Shown here: positions 39,620 through 51,300 of the stretch, piece after piece | Numbering within the stretch: the first letter of the stretch is position 1 | Layout: every line of letters begins with the position of its first letter | Origin: Molanna angustata | Lineage: Eukaryota > Arthropoda > Insecta > Trichoptera > Molannidae | DNA: 64,000 nt | Assembly: GCA_963576475.1 (NCBI GenBank) | Contig: OY754981.1 | Location: 14,622,216-14,686,215, forward strand | Reading direction: 5' to 3' | Notes under the pieces: model-generated | What the model was told of the DNA's origin: nothing | Seen by the model: only the letters and a program-made list of their open reading frames with translations | Databases searched by the model: none | Position numbers and translations under genes: made by a program

Positions 39620-41160
39620 ATCACGCAGTTTCATATTATATAAAACAACCTGTCTGACAGACCCACGTTCTATATACCTACACATATATATTATATACAT
39701 AGAGAACGGCGGGTTCCTAACCGGTATAAATATACATGAAGAAGGGAGGTAGTGAGGGAGATATCCACCCCTAGAGCCACCACCTCACACCGCACTTATC
39801 GAATGTCTTTATGGACCACCTGTTACGTGACATGTACTTGGGCTGATAACAGAAAGAGCGCCACCCACTTCCACCCTTAAACCCAACCAAAGGGAAATAA
39901 TAATGAAAAGTTTCTCTTGGTCTTGGGTTTAACTATGTACCCATTGTATACTGGTATTACGGACTGTATCACAATTCTTAATACAATTGTACCAAAATTT
40001 GAATATGCATAATATGCAATAATGTCGCATAATTTTATCACAACATTGTTGCAAATTATGAACTAGTGAGTAGTGGCTAACACCAAACTCTCCAAGGCAC
40101 AATTTGGTGTACATTTCACGAATCATATCAATTTACAAAGTGTTAAGAGCTGTATAAAGGATACGAAAAAGTTCCAGCATCAAAGATCGATAATCCTTTT
40201 CTTTTTCAACAAATTGACAGTGATGGGTGCAATCATATAATATACTTTTCCTTATCCATGGAAAAACAATCACATAACAGCTTGTACTTGACAAAGGACA
40301 CAAAAGTCATTTATGAAACACAATGAAAACCAACAAGACGAAACTAAATTTTATTTAAAATATCTTCATTTAACATAAACTTATTTTATAAACTATCAAT
40401 ATACACACACATCCATCCGTTCCAAATAACAATCAACAAACACAACTCAAGTACATAGGCAGAGAGAATCGATAGCCTTTTACCAAATTGCACTTTTTTA
40501 TTCATATACGTCTATGCACACATTGTTCAAAAAAGTGTCCCAACTTCTTGTCAACTTCTCTTAACTTGTTTGTAAAACTTCGTAAAATAAAACATATACG
40601 TAATTTTGTATTGTTTATACAATTAACAAACAAATTTACACTTCTGACATGAAGGTAAAATATTGACGGGTATGTAAATATTTCATTGGTTACGTTTATC
40701 AATGCAATTAATAACGACATCCAATCAAAACATGAATGAAATAGTAAATTAATGAAAAAAAAAATAACGATAAGTAGTTACAACGTCTTCAGATAAAAAA
40801 ATAAAATCAAGACATAAAAACAATATTACGTCATTTGTAAACAATTCAATTAATCGATGTGGTATGTATTATATTATAGACAGATATCTGTCTTGTCACT
40901 TGGAGGTATATCTCAATAATTATTATTTTACTATCGCAATAAAAACAAGTAAATACCTACCTACCTAGTTAGTTAGTTAGTTAGTTACAATATTGAACTC
41001 TACGTCATTATTTGTCTCAACCATGACAGAATAATAACAATGTTCTTCAATAGACTGTTATCGGTTAGTGAAGAATAAGTCCTAAACTAATTGACCAAGA
41101 TGGCGTGTGCCACTGCAAGACCAAGACTAAACTTACAAGAAATAAATGCAAGAGTCTCGT
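39620..41160. other. Non-coding region
   Basis: No coding frame of interest. Contains (GTTA)n at about 40970-40986. Part of 39700-39900 is relatively GC-rich without identifiable features. Confidence 0.4.
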
Positions 41161-41162
41161 TA

Positions 41163-41485
41163 TCCAACTGTCGATTTGTTCAAGAAAATTTATTAGGTAC
41201 TTAACATATCGACAAAGTATCAAGCCAGATCTGTATGCAGGGTGTATTTTTTTTATTAAAGTTCCAGATTTTCTGAAACATTTTTTATTAAGAATTTTTT
41301 TTAAATGGTAACTGCCTATACATATTTCCAAAGTTTTCATTTTTTATACAAATTGAATTTAGTGACGACATCGTTTACGTACCTACATACATACCATCAT
41401 GGTGTTTTTCATATTCTGGTTAGGAAAAACAGACTGACCTCCATATTATCCTATCCTGACATACATAGCTACATGTTTTATATAG
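41163..41485 (+). mobile_element. Helentron-like (HEL), 5' end copy, deleted
   Basis: Starts TCCAACTGTCGATTTGTTCA, then has family words with internal deletions (CTGAAACATTTTTTATTAAG, TTTAGTGACGACATCG, ACTGACCTCCAT). Runs directly into the next, oppositely oriented copy. Confidence 0.65.
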
Positions 41486-42378
41486 ACTAGTTGCATGTAA
41501 CACATGAGATTCCACTGTCGATGGCGATAGTACGCATAATCAAAGAATACGTACCAAACTATAAACAACACATATTAATAAATATTTGAAGATATTTTAT
41601 TTTCTATATAAAACATGTAGGTATGTTTGTCAGGATATGATAGTATGGAGGACAGTCTGTTTTTGTAAGTATGTATGTTTGGAGATTTAAGTATCAAACT
41701 AAAGTGAAGTCGTAACCAAATTCAATTTTTATAAAAATTGTTAAAAAAAATTGAGATGTGGTAATACAATGTTTTTATTTTTTATATAAAATTAAATTAT
41801 CTAGTTGGGGTGTTTCGGCTTTTTTCGATATTTTTTAAAAAAATGGAAATATAGGCAGTTAAACTCATAAATTTATCATAAAAAAAATATTTTTCTTACT
41901 AAAAAAAAATTAAGAAACCCTGGAATTTTTTGAAAAAAACTAATTTGAGATTTTGTATTTTTTTCAGCGTTCTAGCTTTTATGGTTTATGAGATATATGG
42001 AAAAATAAAGTAAAAATTCAAAAGTTGATAACCCATGACTGAAACAAAAATTCATAATTCTGAGTATAAAAGTTTTGTAGGCCTATAACTGTTTATATAT
42101 TCTGAAAATTTGGGTTCTGTAAATTGAGCGGATCAAAAGTTATAAGGGGGGGGGGGGGACACACCCACACACAAAACTCACATAAAATGTTCTACTCCGA
42201 ATTCTAAGTAAATCCATGTATGGGAACATATATGGATTATGCGAGGCCTCTAGTTGGTGTTATTAGCATGCAAAAAGTCCACTACGCCATACAAAATTTT
42301 CCTTCGTACACGCATCTTGGCTTAATAATGTCGATTCATTAAGAGAATTGAATTCTCATGAACGAATCGACAGTTGGA
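41486..42378 (-). mobile_element. Helentron-like (HEL), reference copy with both ends
   Basis: In element orientation (minus strand) it starts TCCAACTGTCGATTCG. It ends with the same motif inverted (ATCGACAGTGGAA here, ATCGACAGTTGGA in the consensus), a 13-base hairpin CATGT-GTT-ACATG (41494-41506) and the terminus CAACTAGT (41486). A 5' inverted repeat paired with a subterminal 3' copy, then a small hairpin and CTAGT, is the layout known for Helitron2/Helentron-derived non-autonomous elements. No protein is encoded. The assignment is structural. Confidence 0.6.
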
Positions 42379-42497
42379 AAACAAAATATCTTAGAATATT
42401 TATTAATTTGTGTTTATAGTTTGGTACGTATTCTTCAATTATACATACTATCGCCATCTACGGTTGGAACTAGTATAATGTGTTACATGCAACTAGT
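42379..42497 (+). mobile_element. Helentron-like (HEL), 3' end fragment
   Basis: ACAAAATATCTTAGAATATT ... ACTATCGCCATCTACGGTTG ... TGTTACATGCAACTAGT; joined back to back to the previous copy's 5' end. Confidence 0.6.
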
Positions 42498-42671
42498 ATA
42501 ATATAAACCTATAGGCTTATCATTAAAAAGCAATCAATATACTACCGTACCTACTATAATTTTATTATGAATTTATGTTTATTTTTCATGTTTATTGTAA
42601 TTACTAACTTATTGAGTTGCAAGAATTTAATACAAGACGGAGTATGAAAGACCACATATATATATTTTTCT

Positions 42672-42735
42672 TTGACTACCGACAGGGAAAAACTCCAATG
42701 TTTGAATATATGCAACTATAATAATATTAGATTAA
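42672..42735 (-). mobile_element. Repeat X end fragment
   Basis: TTGACTACCGACAGGGAAAA ... CTCCAATGTTTGAATATATG resembles the inverted left end of Repeat X. Confidence 0.4.
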
Positions 42736-42739
42736 CCAA

Positions 42740-43445
42740 TAAAAAGGTATTATTGTACATAAGTAAATATATCTAGATAGATAGGTGGGTATGTACCAAA
42801 TTAGTTATGTATGTATTATGATAATAGGTACATAATATCAGCATGCTGGTACCTTATGTAATTACAAAAAGGTGAGAGGAAGACTATATGTATATAGGGC
42901 AAGCAGCATCTGACGGTCAGACACGTGGTTAAATAATGTATTTTATTTATGACAGATTGATTTTTATCGTCGCGTGCTATGTTTGCAATACATACCTAAT
43001 ACATACATGTACTTATATATTATTATTATTAAAGAATTTCCACTTTGTATACGTGTGGGTGAGGTGATTACCGAATACCAACACAAACACAATAATAGAA
43101 GCGCCGGCGCGATTTTACCCATACATATATAATTACTTATGTACAACTTTATATACTACACATATTAGTTGTATATAGGTACATATATTTATAAACGTCA
43201 GTTTAACAGCTGTCTTAATTGTCACACTTGTTTGGTTGGAGATTCCGTGTTTGTTGATTATTTATCGTATGTTTGTTTACATAGACTAACATAATCATTT
43301 CAAATTACATATTCGAGATACTATTACACATAACTCAATTATTTAATATTACTGAAAATTTTGCATTAATTAATTACATCCGTATACCAAGGGTATACGG
43401 CGAAATGCGCTACACTTTCCTATCGTGACATACGGAGGAATAGAG
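42740..43445. other. Non-coding region
   Basis: Nothing recognised. Confidence 0.4.
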
Positions 43446-43645
43446 TAATGTGAGGATATATAATAGATAGTAAGTTGTGAGTGACTTACTGCCGGGTGTA
43501 GGGTGGTTATATTCCCTCTATGTGAGGATGCCACGAGGAGCGCAATCTTGGCGGCTGTCCTCTTCCCTTCTTGTTGCTGACTCCGCTGACCGCCTCTCGT
43601 CTTCTTGCACTCCCTACCTTCCCACCTCGTTCTACTCCCTCATAA

Positions 43646-43671
43646 CACACACACACACACACACACACACT
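43646..43671. repeat. (CA)n microsatellite
   Basis: About 13 CA units within a moderately GC-rich stretch (43500-43650) with no recognised gene. Confidence 0.9.
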
Positions 43672-43964
43672 AATCAACCAACCACTCACTATCTATTTAG
43701 TTCACCACAAAAACACACTTTACCAACGGAATATATTATTAATAATAATTACGTCAGCGCACAAATATTTCTATAATAAATAGAACCACACGTTAAACAG
43801 AATATTATATATTTCCTTTGCCGCGCGCGTCTATATCTTATGTACGTCCAACAGTCAACACTAAACAGAACAGCTAGCAGCTAGATATAAGTATTATAAT
43901 GTCGACTAAAACTAGAGAGGAACGGCTCTGTTCACTGTACAGTATAGTATACTGGTGCACTCTG

Positions 43965-44045
43965 TTGGTTGGTCGGTCGGTCGGTTGGTTGGTTGCCTGC
44001 CTGCCTGGCCTGGCATACCCCTGCCTGCCTGCCTGCCTGCTATAC
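43965..44045. repeat. (GGTY)n/(GCCT)n tetranucleotide repeats
   Basis: GGTCGGTCGGTCGGTTGGTT followed by TGCCTGCCTGCCTGGCC and CCTGCCTGCCTGCC. Confidence 0.9.
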
Positions 44046-44523
44046 CCCTCCACCCCGCACCATACCACCACACAATACCATACCCAACTTCTCCTGGACT
44101 CTCCTACAGTGCTAACGGCGCACCTACACGCACACTGCATAACATACTGCAACACCTCATTCTTCGATTATTAATTTAATGGCTGTACCATTAAAAACTA
44201 ATACATTTTATAACGTAAAATTAAAAGGGAAAAAATCAAAAGAAATATGATATTTGAATTTTTAAAAAATGTACAATTTGAGACAAAAGATGTTAACGTG
44301 CAAATAAATGTACAATTGTGCATTCACATAAAGACAAACTGAATTGGCAGTAATTTACATTTAATTTGTTAAAATACAGCGTAATTAACAATGCCAAATT
44401 ATGTGAGATAAAAAGGTAAATAGTGATTTTTTTCCAAAGATTTATAATTCTATCTATATTATTCAATCAATAATAAAAACTAATATGTATAATTACAAAG
44501 TGTGATGTAGTTGTCGTTAAATA

Positions 44524-44755
44524 ACTTGAACTTTTAACCGAGAAGGGGGCGATTTACACGTAAAGCATTGACACCTTCGGTAAACTTCTTAAGAATGCCT
44601 TGTTTCGTAGAACCAACAAATAAGTTACAGCGCCCTTGGAGTGATCTTGTATCACAAAACGGCGCTTTAGAAAATTTTAATTATTATTTATTACTAAACC
44701 AACGAATTAAAAAGACACAAATTTGCGCTCTGCGTATCTGGAAGCTCGTTCAAGA
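44524..44755. mobile_element. MITE split by an L2-type LINE 3' end
   Basis: The outer parts (44524-44560 and 44694-44755) match the 100-bp MITE at 44831-44930: ACTTGAAC...GGGGGCGATTTACAC and ACACAAATTTGCGCTCTGCG...GTTCAAG. The inner part (about 44563-44692) is a 3' end of the L2/CR1-type LINE, nearly identical to 51165-51290 (TGACACCTTCGGTAAACTTC, GCGCCCTTGGAGTGATCTTG, AAACGGCGCTTTA). Confidence 0.75.
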
Positions 44756-44830
44756 TATTTGGCGAATTAACTATTCCAAAATCACCACACAAAACTAGGC
44801 GCGAATTCACTTGTTAAATAAATACTATTA

Positions 44831-44930
44831 ACTTGAGCCATTTCGCCGAGAAATAGGGTGATTTGCACATATACCAATCAAGCAAAAATACACAAATATG
44901 CGTTCTGCGCAGCCGGAGTCTGGCTCAAGT
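44831..44930. mobile_element. 100-bp MITE with 10-bp perfect TIRs
   Basis: Ends ACTTGAGCCA and TGGCTCAAGT are exact inverted repeats. The centre has GGTGATTTGCAC and TGCGTTCTGCGC. Too small to encode anything. Confidence 0.7.
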
Positions 44931-45630
44931 TGTTTTACGATAATTATACATCATTATTTGCAACGTGACCTTGATAGGATAAAATATGTGGTAAGCTTGG
45001 TAAGAATATTACAACTCAACGCAGTCATAATTCTTCAATAAGAGGTACATAAAAATGTATGTTAATTTCGAAAATAAAAACAATATTACCTATACTACAA
45101 CTAAAACACTGCAGATGTTAATTTTTCTTCGAATGGATTTTTTTTGATATCTTTCAATCTATTAATAAAATAATCATAGTACTCTGCATAGATAAGATTC
45201 TTTGAATAAACATTAAATGATAAAAATAAGATTGAGTCAATGTTTTATTTTCGATATGATATATAGACAATGATATAACTTTAGGTACTAAATTATTCAG
45301 GTTAAGCGTTTATGTGTTTAGACGTTTATTAAAAATGAGTTTTTCAAAAATAATACAATATTATTCATACTAATTCAGTGACAAATAATTGAAAAAATAT
45401 AATGCACGAATAAGGTTCGAGAAAGTATCTAATATTTATATGTAAAAAATCAAATTGCGACATGTTATAACATTTAAGAGTAAAAATAGGTTACGGACTC
45501 TGGAATCGATATACGAAATAATAATTTGTGTATGTATGTATATACAAAAATGATGAGTTGTGTCAGTATATCGACTTCGGTTGGTTGGTCGGCTGTAGCT
45601 ATAGCATACACGAGGAGTCGGCATTAAAAT
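44931..45630. other. Non-coding AT-rich region
   Basis: No feature recognised. Confidence 0.4.
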
Positions 45631-45639
45631 AATAATAAA

Positions 45640-45890
45640 TGGCAGTCGGTGTGTGCGTGTATATCGGCGCAGAGAGCTTGCTGTCCGTGAGACTAGCGCC
45701 GGCCAGGCGACTAGAAGCCGTCTGTCCTTCTGCTATAGGGACTATAATGGCGCGAAGTGCCGGTCTGTGCTAGCAATCAGTATGGTATGGCTGTGTCAGT
45801 GGCGCGGCTTTGTACTGTATCCAAGTAGGAGGGCACACTGGGCGACGCGAGCCGGCCGCCGTGCCGACGTGGCAGGGATCTAGCAACGAA
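45640..45890 (+). other. GC-rich island, possible 5' exon or promoter
   Basis: CpG-bearing, GC-rich stretch (GCGCCGGCCAGGCGAC, GACGCGAGCCGGCCGCC) in AT-rich surroundings. A 76-codon plus-strand frame exists but resembles no known protein. It may be the 5' end of a host transcript. Confidence 0.25.
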
Positions 45891-46381
45891 AGTACAGAGC
45901 GATACGACGATAATATAAAATGTTTGAAACATTACGAGGGAATATCTTCTCTCTGCTGGCGAAGTATGTCCGTGTAGTGTATTCTATTCTGTACCCAATT
46001 TATCTACCTACATTATGTTTGTTATATTCCCTTCTGAGACACGGGACTCGCCTTACTATTTTAGGGAAGACAGTATGTAGGTAAATAATGTATATATATA
46101 TATATATATGCACTAGAACTGTCAGCTGTCAAACTTAACATACAATTGATATAAATTTATTATTTATGACTCATTTTTATTGATTTAATATCTATATTGG
46201 TAAACATACTCACACAGAAGTATTTACTTTCCAAAATTCCAATACAAGAATAATATACTAAGGTATATTGTACTATTTCCAATTATTACCACGTAAAAAC
46301 ATAATATGTCAATCAGGACAATGTACAATGGAATAATAAATGACTATAGAGTGGAATATATACATTATAGATATCTAAGAT

Positions 46382-46480
46382 GGGTCGATGGCAGAGCGGT
46401 TAGCGCGCTGGGCTAGTAATCCAGTGATCGCGAATTCGAATCCTGCCTCGACCGATTTCGTTCACCTATAAAATAAATCT
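46382..46480 (+). mobile_element. SINE-A with tRNA-Thr-like head
   Basis: The 73-base head (46382-46454) has A box TGGCAGAGCGG, anticodon loop CTAGTAA (anticodon AGT, Thr), T arm with AATTCGAATCC and acceptor TCGACC. The body TTTCGTTCACCTATAA matches 32070 and 23778. Confidence 0.65.
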
Positions 46481-46684
46481 AAAAACACAACTTTAGGATA
46501 GGATGTAGCTTGTATATAAGTATGTATTTAAAAATAAAACACAATTTCAACAAAATTACGTGAAATACTACTAAAATTGAATAATTTACATATTATTGAC
46601 CTTGTTATTATTCTGGGGTACTGGGGTAGTATTCTGGGGTAGTTTCATCCTCTGCTTTCTTTGAATTAAGACGTTTAAAGTCAA

Positions 46685-47290
46685 TCCGAAGGAGTATCCC
46701 ATCTGAAGCCATGAAATCTTTGGTAAGCGCCTTTGTTGTCTCCCGTTTGGATTACTGTAACGGTATATATGCGAATCTACCAAAAAAATAAATTAATAAA
46801 ATTCAGTCAGTTTTCAATGCTGCAGCCAGGCTCATCACCGGAGCCTCCAGGTTTTCTCACATCTCTCACCATCTCCGCAATCTCCATTGGCTTAAAGTTC
46901 CTGAAAGTCTGTCTCACGATCTTCAAAGCACTTCACGGTATGGCTCCTACTTACCTCTCCGAACTTTGCATTCCTCTTTCAATTAACGACAGACAATCAT
47001 CACTTCGTTCTGCATCTTCATCCATGGTTGGAAAATTATTTTAAATAAACAGGGTGCATATTACTAATTTCGGCGATCGTGCGTTTGCTGTGGCAGGACC
47101 AAATGCATGAAATAAGCTCCCAAATACCCTCAGACAAACTTAAAATATATCTACCTTCAGAAAAAATCTCCAAACACACCTTTTTCGCAAATCTTACCAA
47201 AGCCATAATGATACATCTTAATCAATTTTCAGCGCCCTTGAGGTGAGATATTCACGAAAACGGCGCTATATAAATCATCCAAATTATTAT
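46685..47290 (+). pseudogene. L2/CR1-type LINE 3' fragment
   Basis: Broken frames give FVVSRLDYCNGIYANLPKK, FNAAARLITGASRFSHIS, then FKALHGMAPTYLSELCIPLS and FGDRAFAVAGPNA. This is the conserved post-RT region (SRLDYCN...NAAARL...HWL...FKALHG.AP.YL) of L2/CR1-like LINEs. Several frameshifts and stops. The 3' end has the hairpin CAGCGCCCTTGAGGTG ... AAACGGCGCTATATAAAT and ATT units. Confidence 0.85.
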
Positions 47291-47557
47291 TACCTACATA
47301 GCGTGTAAGTCGTCAGACGTCAGTAAGACGACAAATGTCAGTAAGTCGTCAAATGTCATTAAGACGACAAATCTAACCAACTAAACTAAATAAAAGATAA
47401 TATTTATTACTGGATAGGTAGGTGGATATAATTATCGTGACATAATCGCACAAGTTGAGTATATAATATGCAATAATAAGTAGGTACATAAGAGTTAAGT
47501 AAATAAACAAATCGTGTTTGGATGAATGAATTATATGGGTACCTATATGTAGCTGGT

Positions 47558-47592
47558 AGATATGTAGGTAGGTAGGTAGGTAGGTAGGTATA
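47558..47592. repeat. (TAGG)n microsatellite
   Basis: About seven GTAG units. Confidence 0.9.
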
Positions 47593-47694
47593 ATAGAAAT
47601 ACGCAGACCGATTTTCACTATTGGGATTTACAATGATCCGATTCGGTGAGTCACACACTATTACATTATACATACTACATAGGTACCTACCATA

Positions 47695-47837
<143 letters not shown>

Positions 47838-48039
47838 CTTATATCTTATGATATACACAATAAGTAAGTAAGTAGGTAGGTACATAAATATCTGATGACA
47901 CGACCAACATCAAATGTAGACCACAGGGACGTATTTAAATGTACTGACATGACACAATATTATGTACCTAGATATTACAGCCAACCACTATACACACCAG
48001 TTATCCCGTAAAATCGTTATTTTCTTTTGAACGATATCA

Positions 48040-48310
48040 ACTTGAAGGATGTTGCAACAGACTACAAGTAAACGTAGAGAGATGGTTTGGCTACATGGAA
48101 AGAACAATAATAATCAATAGTCAAATCTAGCCGAACAAGGAAACGTTGGCATGAAACGAAAGAAACGTAAAAGTTTAAATAACAGACGAGCATTAACTAT
48201 GTGAGTGAACGTATATGAGTGAAGTGAAGCGATGAATGTTTGCAAAGACAGAAGTATCGAAATACGACGCTAGGTTTTGTTTGCCTATCCCAAATAATAG
48301 AGAAATGCCA
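48040..48310 (+). pseudogene. Degenerate RTE-type LINE 3' end
   Basis: GTAAACGTAGAGAGATGGTT ... AACAGACGAGCATTAACTAT ... AGCGATGAATG(TT)TGCAAAGACAGAA and GCCTATCCC follow the order of the last 260 bases of the LINE ORF at 17660-17935, heavily mutated. Confidence 0.65.
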
Positions 48311-48375
48311 TGATTTGTGTCAACTATATTATTTACTTACGCTAAATAAATTGCAATCTCAATTCTATCTATGTA

Positions 48376-48677
48376 ACTAGTATAACACCTGAGATCAGTC
48401 GATAGCGATAGTATGTATATGTATAGTTAAAGAATACGTACAAACTATAACCCATATATCCAATTTTGTTTTCTATACAAAACATGTAGCTATGTACCTA
48501 TGTAAAGATAGGATAGTATGGAGGTCAGTCATTTATTCCTACCCAGAATATGAAAACAGCATGATGGTATATAATGTATGCTTGGAGATTCAGTATCAAA
48601 CTATGTCACCTTAGATATTGTGTATAGACCACTGCCATACAAATTGAATAAAACGATGTCGTCACTAAATTCATTAA
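48376..48677 (-). mobile_element. Helentron-like (HEL) 3' fragment, array unit 1
   Basis: Starts at the 3' terminus ACTAGTATAACACC (plus-strand reading) and continues colinear with the family to CGTCACTAAATTCATT, where the next unit begins. Confidence 0.65.
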
Positions 48678-48678
48678 A

Positions 48679-49036
48679 ACTAGTTGCATGTAACACATGA
48701 GATCCAACTGTCGATAACGATACTATGTATAGTTGAAGAATAAGTACCAAACTATAAACCCATAAATCCAAATTATTGAATATTTTAAGATATTTTGTTT
48801 TCTATACAACACATGTATATTTTGTTTTCTATACAACACATGTAGGTATGTATGTCAAGATAGGATAATATGGAGGTCAGTCCTTTTTTCCTACCCGGAA
48901 TATGAAAACAGCATGATGATATGTATGTATGTTTAGATATTAAGTATCAAACTATTAAGTCTTCTTAGATATTGTGTATAGGCTACTGCCATACAAATTG
49001 TATGAAGCAATGTCGTCACTAAATTCAGTTTTTATA
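48679..49036 (-). mobile_element. Helentron-like (HEL) 3' fragment, array unit 2
   Basis: ACTAGTTGCATGTAACACAT to TCAGTTTTTATA. Contains a 30-bp internal duplication (TTTTGTTTTCTATACAACAC twice). Confidence 0.7.
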
Positions 49037-49790
49037 ACTAGTTGCATGTAACACATGAGATCCAACTGTCGATAGCGATAGTATGTATAGTTGAAGAATT
49101 AGTACAAAACTATAATCCCATAAATACAAATTATTTAATATTTTAAGATATTTGATTTTCTATACAACACATGTACCTACATATGTATGTATGTCAAGAT
49201 AGGATAGTATGGAGGTCAGTCCTTTGATCCTACCCAGAATATGAAAACAGAATGATGGTATGTATGTATGTTTGGAGATTAGTATCAAACAATTAAGTCT
49301 TCTTAGATATTGTGTGTAGGCGATTGCCATACAAATTGTATGAAGCAATGTCGTCACTAAATTCAATTTTTATAAAAATTATTAAAAAAAATTTGAGATG
49401 TGCTAATACAATGTAAATATTTTTTATATAAAATTAAATTGTCTAGTTGGGGTGTTTCGGCTTTTTTTGATATTTTTAAAAAAATTGGAAATATAGGCAG
49501 TTAAACTCATAAATTTATCATAAAAAAAATATTTTTCTTAATAAAAAATGTTTGAGAAACCCTGGATTTTTATAAAAAAAAACTAATTTGAGATTTTGTA
49601 TTTGTCTATGTTTATACCAAATTTCAGCGTTCTAGCTTTTATGGTTTCTGAGATATATGGAAAAATAAACCAAAATTTCAAAAGTTGATAACCCCTGACT
49701 GAAACAAAAATTCACACTTCTGAGTATAAAAGTTTTGTAGGCCTAAAACTGTTTATATATTCTAAAAATTTGGGCTCTGTAAATTGTTCT
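49037..49790 (-). mobile_element. Helentron-like (HEL) copy lacking its 5' end, array unit 3
   Basis: Colinear from ACTAGTTGCATGTAACAC through GGCCTAAAACTG to GGGCTCTGTAAATTG, then replaced by SINE-B. Confidence 0.7.
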
Positions 49791-49802
49791 TTTTCAAACT
49801 TT

Positions 49803-49975
49803 GACAATCAATAATAATAATAATAATGTACACTTCCTTGCACCCTGCGCAGTTTATTGCCATATGGAAATTTCTTCCAAACGACCAGTGTTTCCAGCAC
49901 AGAGAAACAATATTTGCGAGCTTCTGTGCAGGGTGCCTACCAACTGAGCCGTGGAGGTCGGCTTGAATGCATGTT
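49803..49975 (-). mobile_element. SINE-B, fullest copy
   Basis: On the minus strand: tRNA-like head with CACGGCTCAGTTGGTAGGC (A box), then TGCACAGAAGCTCGCAAATA, GTGCTGGAAACACTGGTCG, GCAATAAACTGCGCAGGGTG, TGCAAGGAAGTG and an (ATT)n tail. Body pieces recur at 29936, 39002 and 53930. A pol III-transcribed SINE mobilised by an ATT-tailed LINE such as the L2/CR1 family here is plausible. Confidence 0.6.
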
Positions 49976-49979
49976 GTAT

Positions 49980-50525
49980 ACTATAATTATTTGAACAAAA
50001 TTGAAAACTCAATGAGAACGTAGCAGTATATTATAAAAGAAGAAATTGACCGACATGGAAAATTAAAAAGTTTCAATTCACTCTTCACATTTATGCACGT
50101 GAAATATTGGATGCAAATATATTATGTAGTTAGGGCTTAGTGGACATTATATCGTTCCACACATGTCATATCATACGCACAAAAACATCACCTCAGAACT
50201 CTATGTAAATCAATGTGAGGGTCGCTGTAGGTATACTGTATAGATAGGATGTAGACCGGTCTAACATATCCGGCGACAGCAGACCACTATTTTGTTTATT
50301 GCTGGATACTATACTAAACCACATGTACTTGGCATCAAACAGACGGAGACCAATATAATCTTTAAGATACACCATACTCTTCGATGGGTGTACAAATATT
50401 TCTTTGTAAAAAACGTCAAAAATCAAAAGATGAAATAAAATAAAAAATAAAGGCATCAGTTTCTGTAACGACATAGCAAAGTGAAGAATCAAAATAAGGA
50501 AAGCAGACCCTGCAATGTTCTGGCC
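49980..50525. other. Non-coding region
   Basis: No clear feature. The 3' part may belong to the following LINE but is too decayed to read. Confidence 0.35.
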
Positions 50526-50529
50526 CGAA

Positions 50530-51300
50530 CTTATGAAACGAACTAAGAACCGAGTTTATGTGGGTAGTTTCACCGCGACGACGGCATCTCATTGAAAATA
50601 CTCCGATTAACATCAATGGAGAAGAACTTACAACATCAAATACCTTCAAATTTCTAGGCGTCCACCTGGAAAACAAACTATCGCTGGACTTGCAAATCTC
50701 AAAAACTGTTAGCTCTTGTTTCTTTTATTTTGGCAATTGAAAAGTATCCGCCGGAGCTTACCCAAAAACGAAGCTAAAACGCTTATTAATGCATTTGTGG
50801 TGTCACGGCTGGATTACTGTAATGCTATTTATGCGGGTTTGCCAAAGTATCAGCTTGATAGATTAAAAATAGTTTTCAACGCAGCTGCGAGGTTGATATA
50901 TGGAGCCGACAATACATGTCACATAAAACCTCTTCTTAACGAACTGCACTGGTTGAGATGTCCAGAACGATTGTACTATAAGGTATGCCTGATGGTGTTT
51001 AAAGATCTGAACGACTTGGCTCCACACTACATTCAGGAACTGTGCCAAAGGAATGGTCCATCGGGGAGGCGTTAATAAGGCAGCTTACTATGGTCGCGGT
51101 TTTAGTGTGAACGGGCTTTTAAAATGGAATAAATTGCCTCTTGACATACGTGGAGCTCAGAGCATTGACACCTTCGGTAAACTTCTTAAGACTGCCTTGT
51201 TTCGTAGAGCCAACAAATAAGCTACAGCGCCCTTGGAGTGATCTTGTATCACTAAACGGCGCTTTATAAATTTTAATAATTATTATTATTAAGAATTTTC
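50530..51300 (+). pseudogene. L2/CR1-type LINE 3' fragment
   Basis: Frames read NTPININGEELTTSNTFKFLG, VHLENKLSLDLQISKTVSS, then after a frameshift LPKNEAKTLINAFVVSRLDY, CNAIYAGLPKYQLDRLKIVF, NELHWLRCPERLYYKVCLMV and finally WNKLPLDIRGAQSIDTFGKL before a stop. This is the thumb and C-terminal region downstream of the RT active site. The 3' end is CAGCGCCCTTGGAGTGATC ... AACGGCGCTTTATAAATTTT with an (ATT)n tail. 5' truncated and frameshifted. Confidence 0.88.

Noticed and set aside
40965..40990. TTAGT/TTAG repeats as telomeric sequence
   Set aside because: Five units of a tetranucleotide (GTTA) only; not the TTAGG insect telomere repeat.
48376..49790. CRISPR-like array from regularly repeated ACTAGTTGCATG blocks
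   Set aside because: Repeats are hundreds of bases long, are truncated transposon copies, and the genome is eukaryotic.
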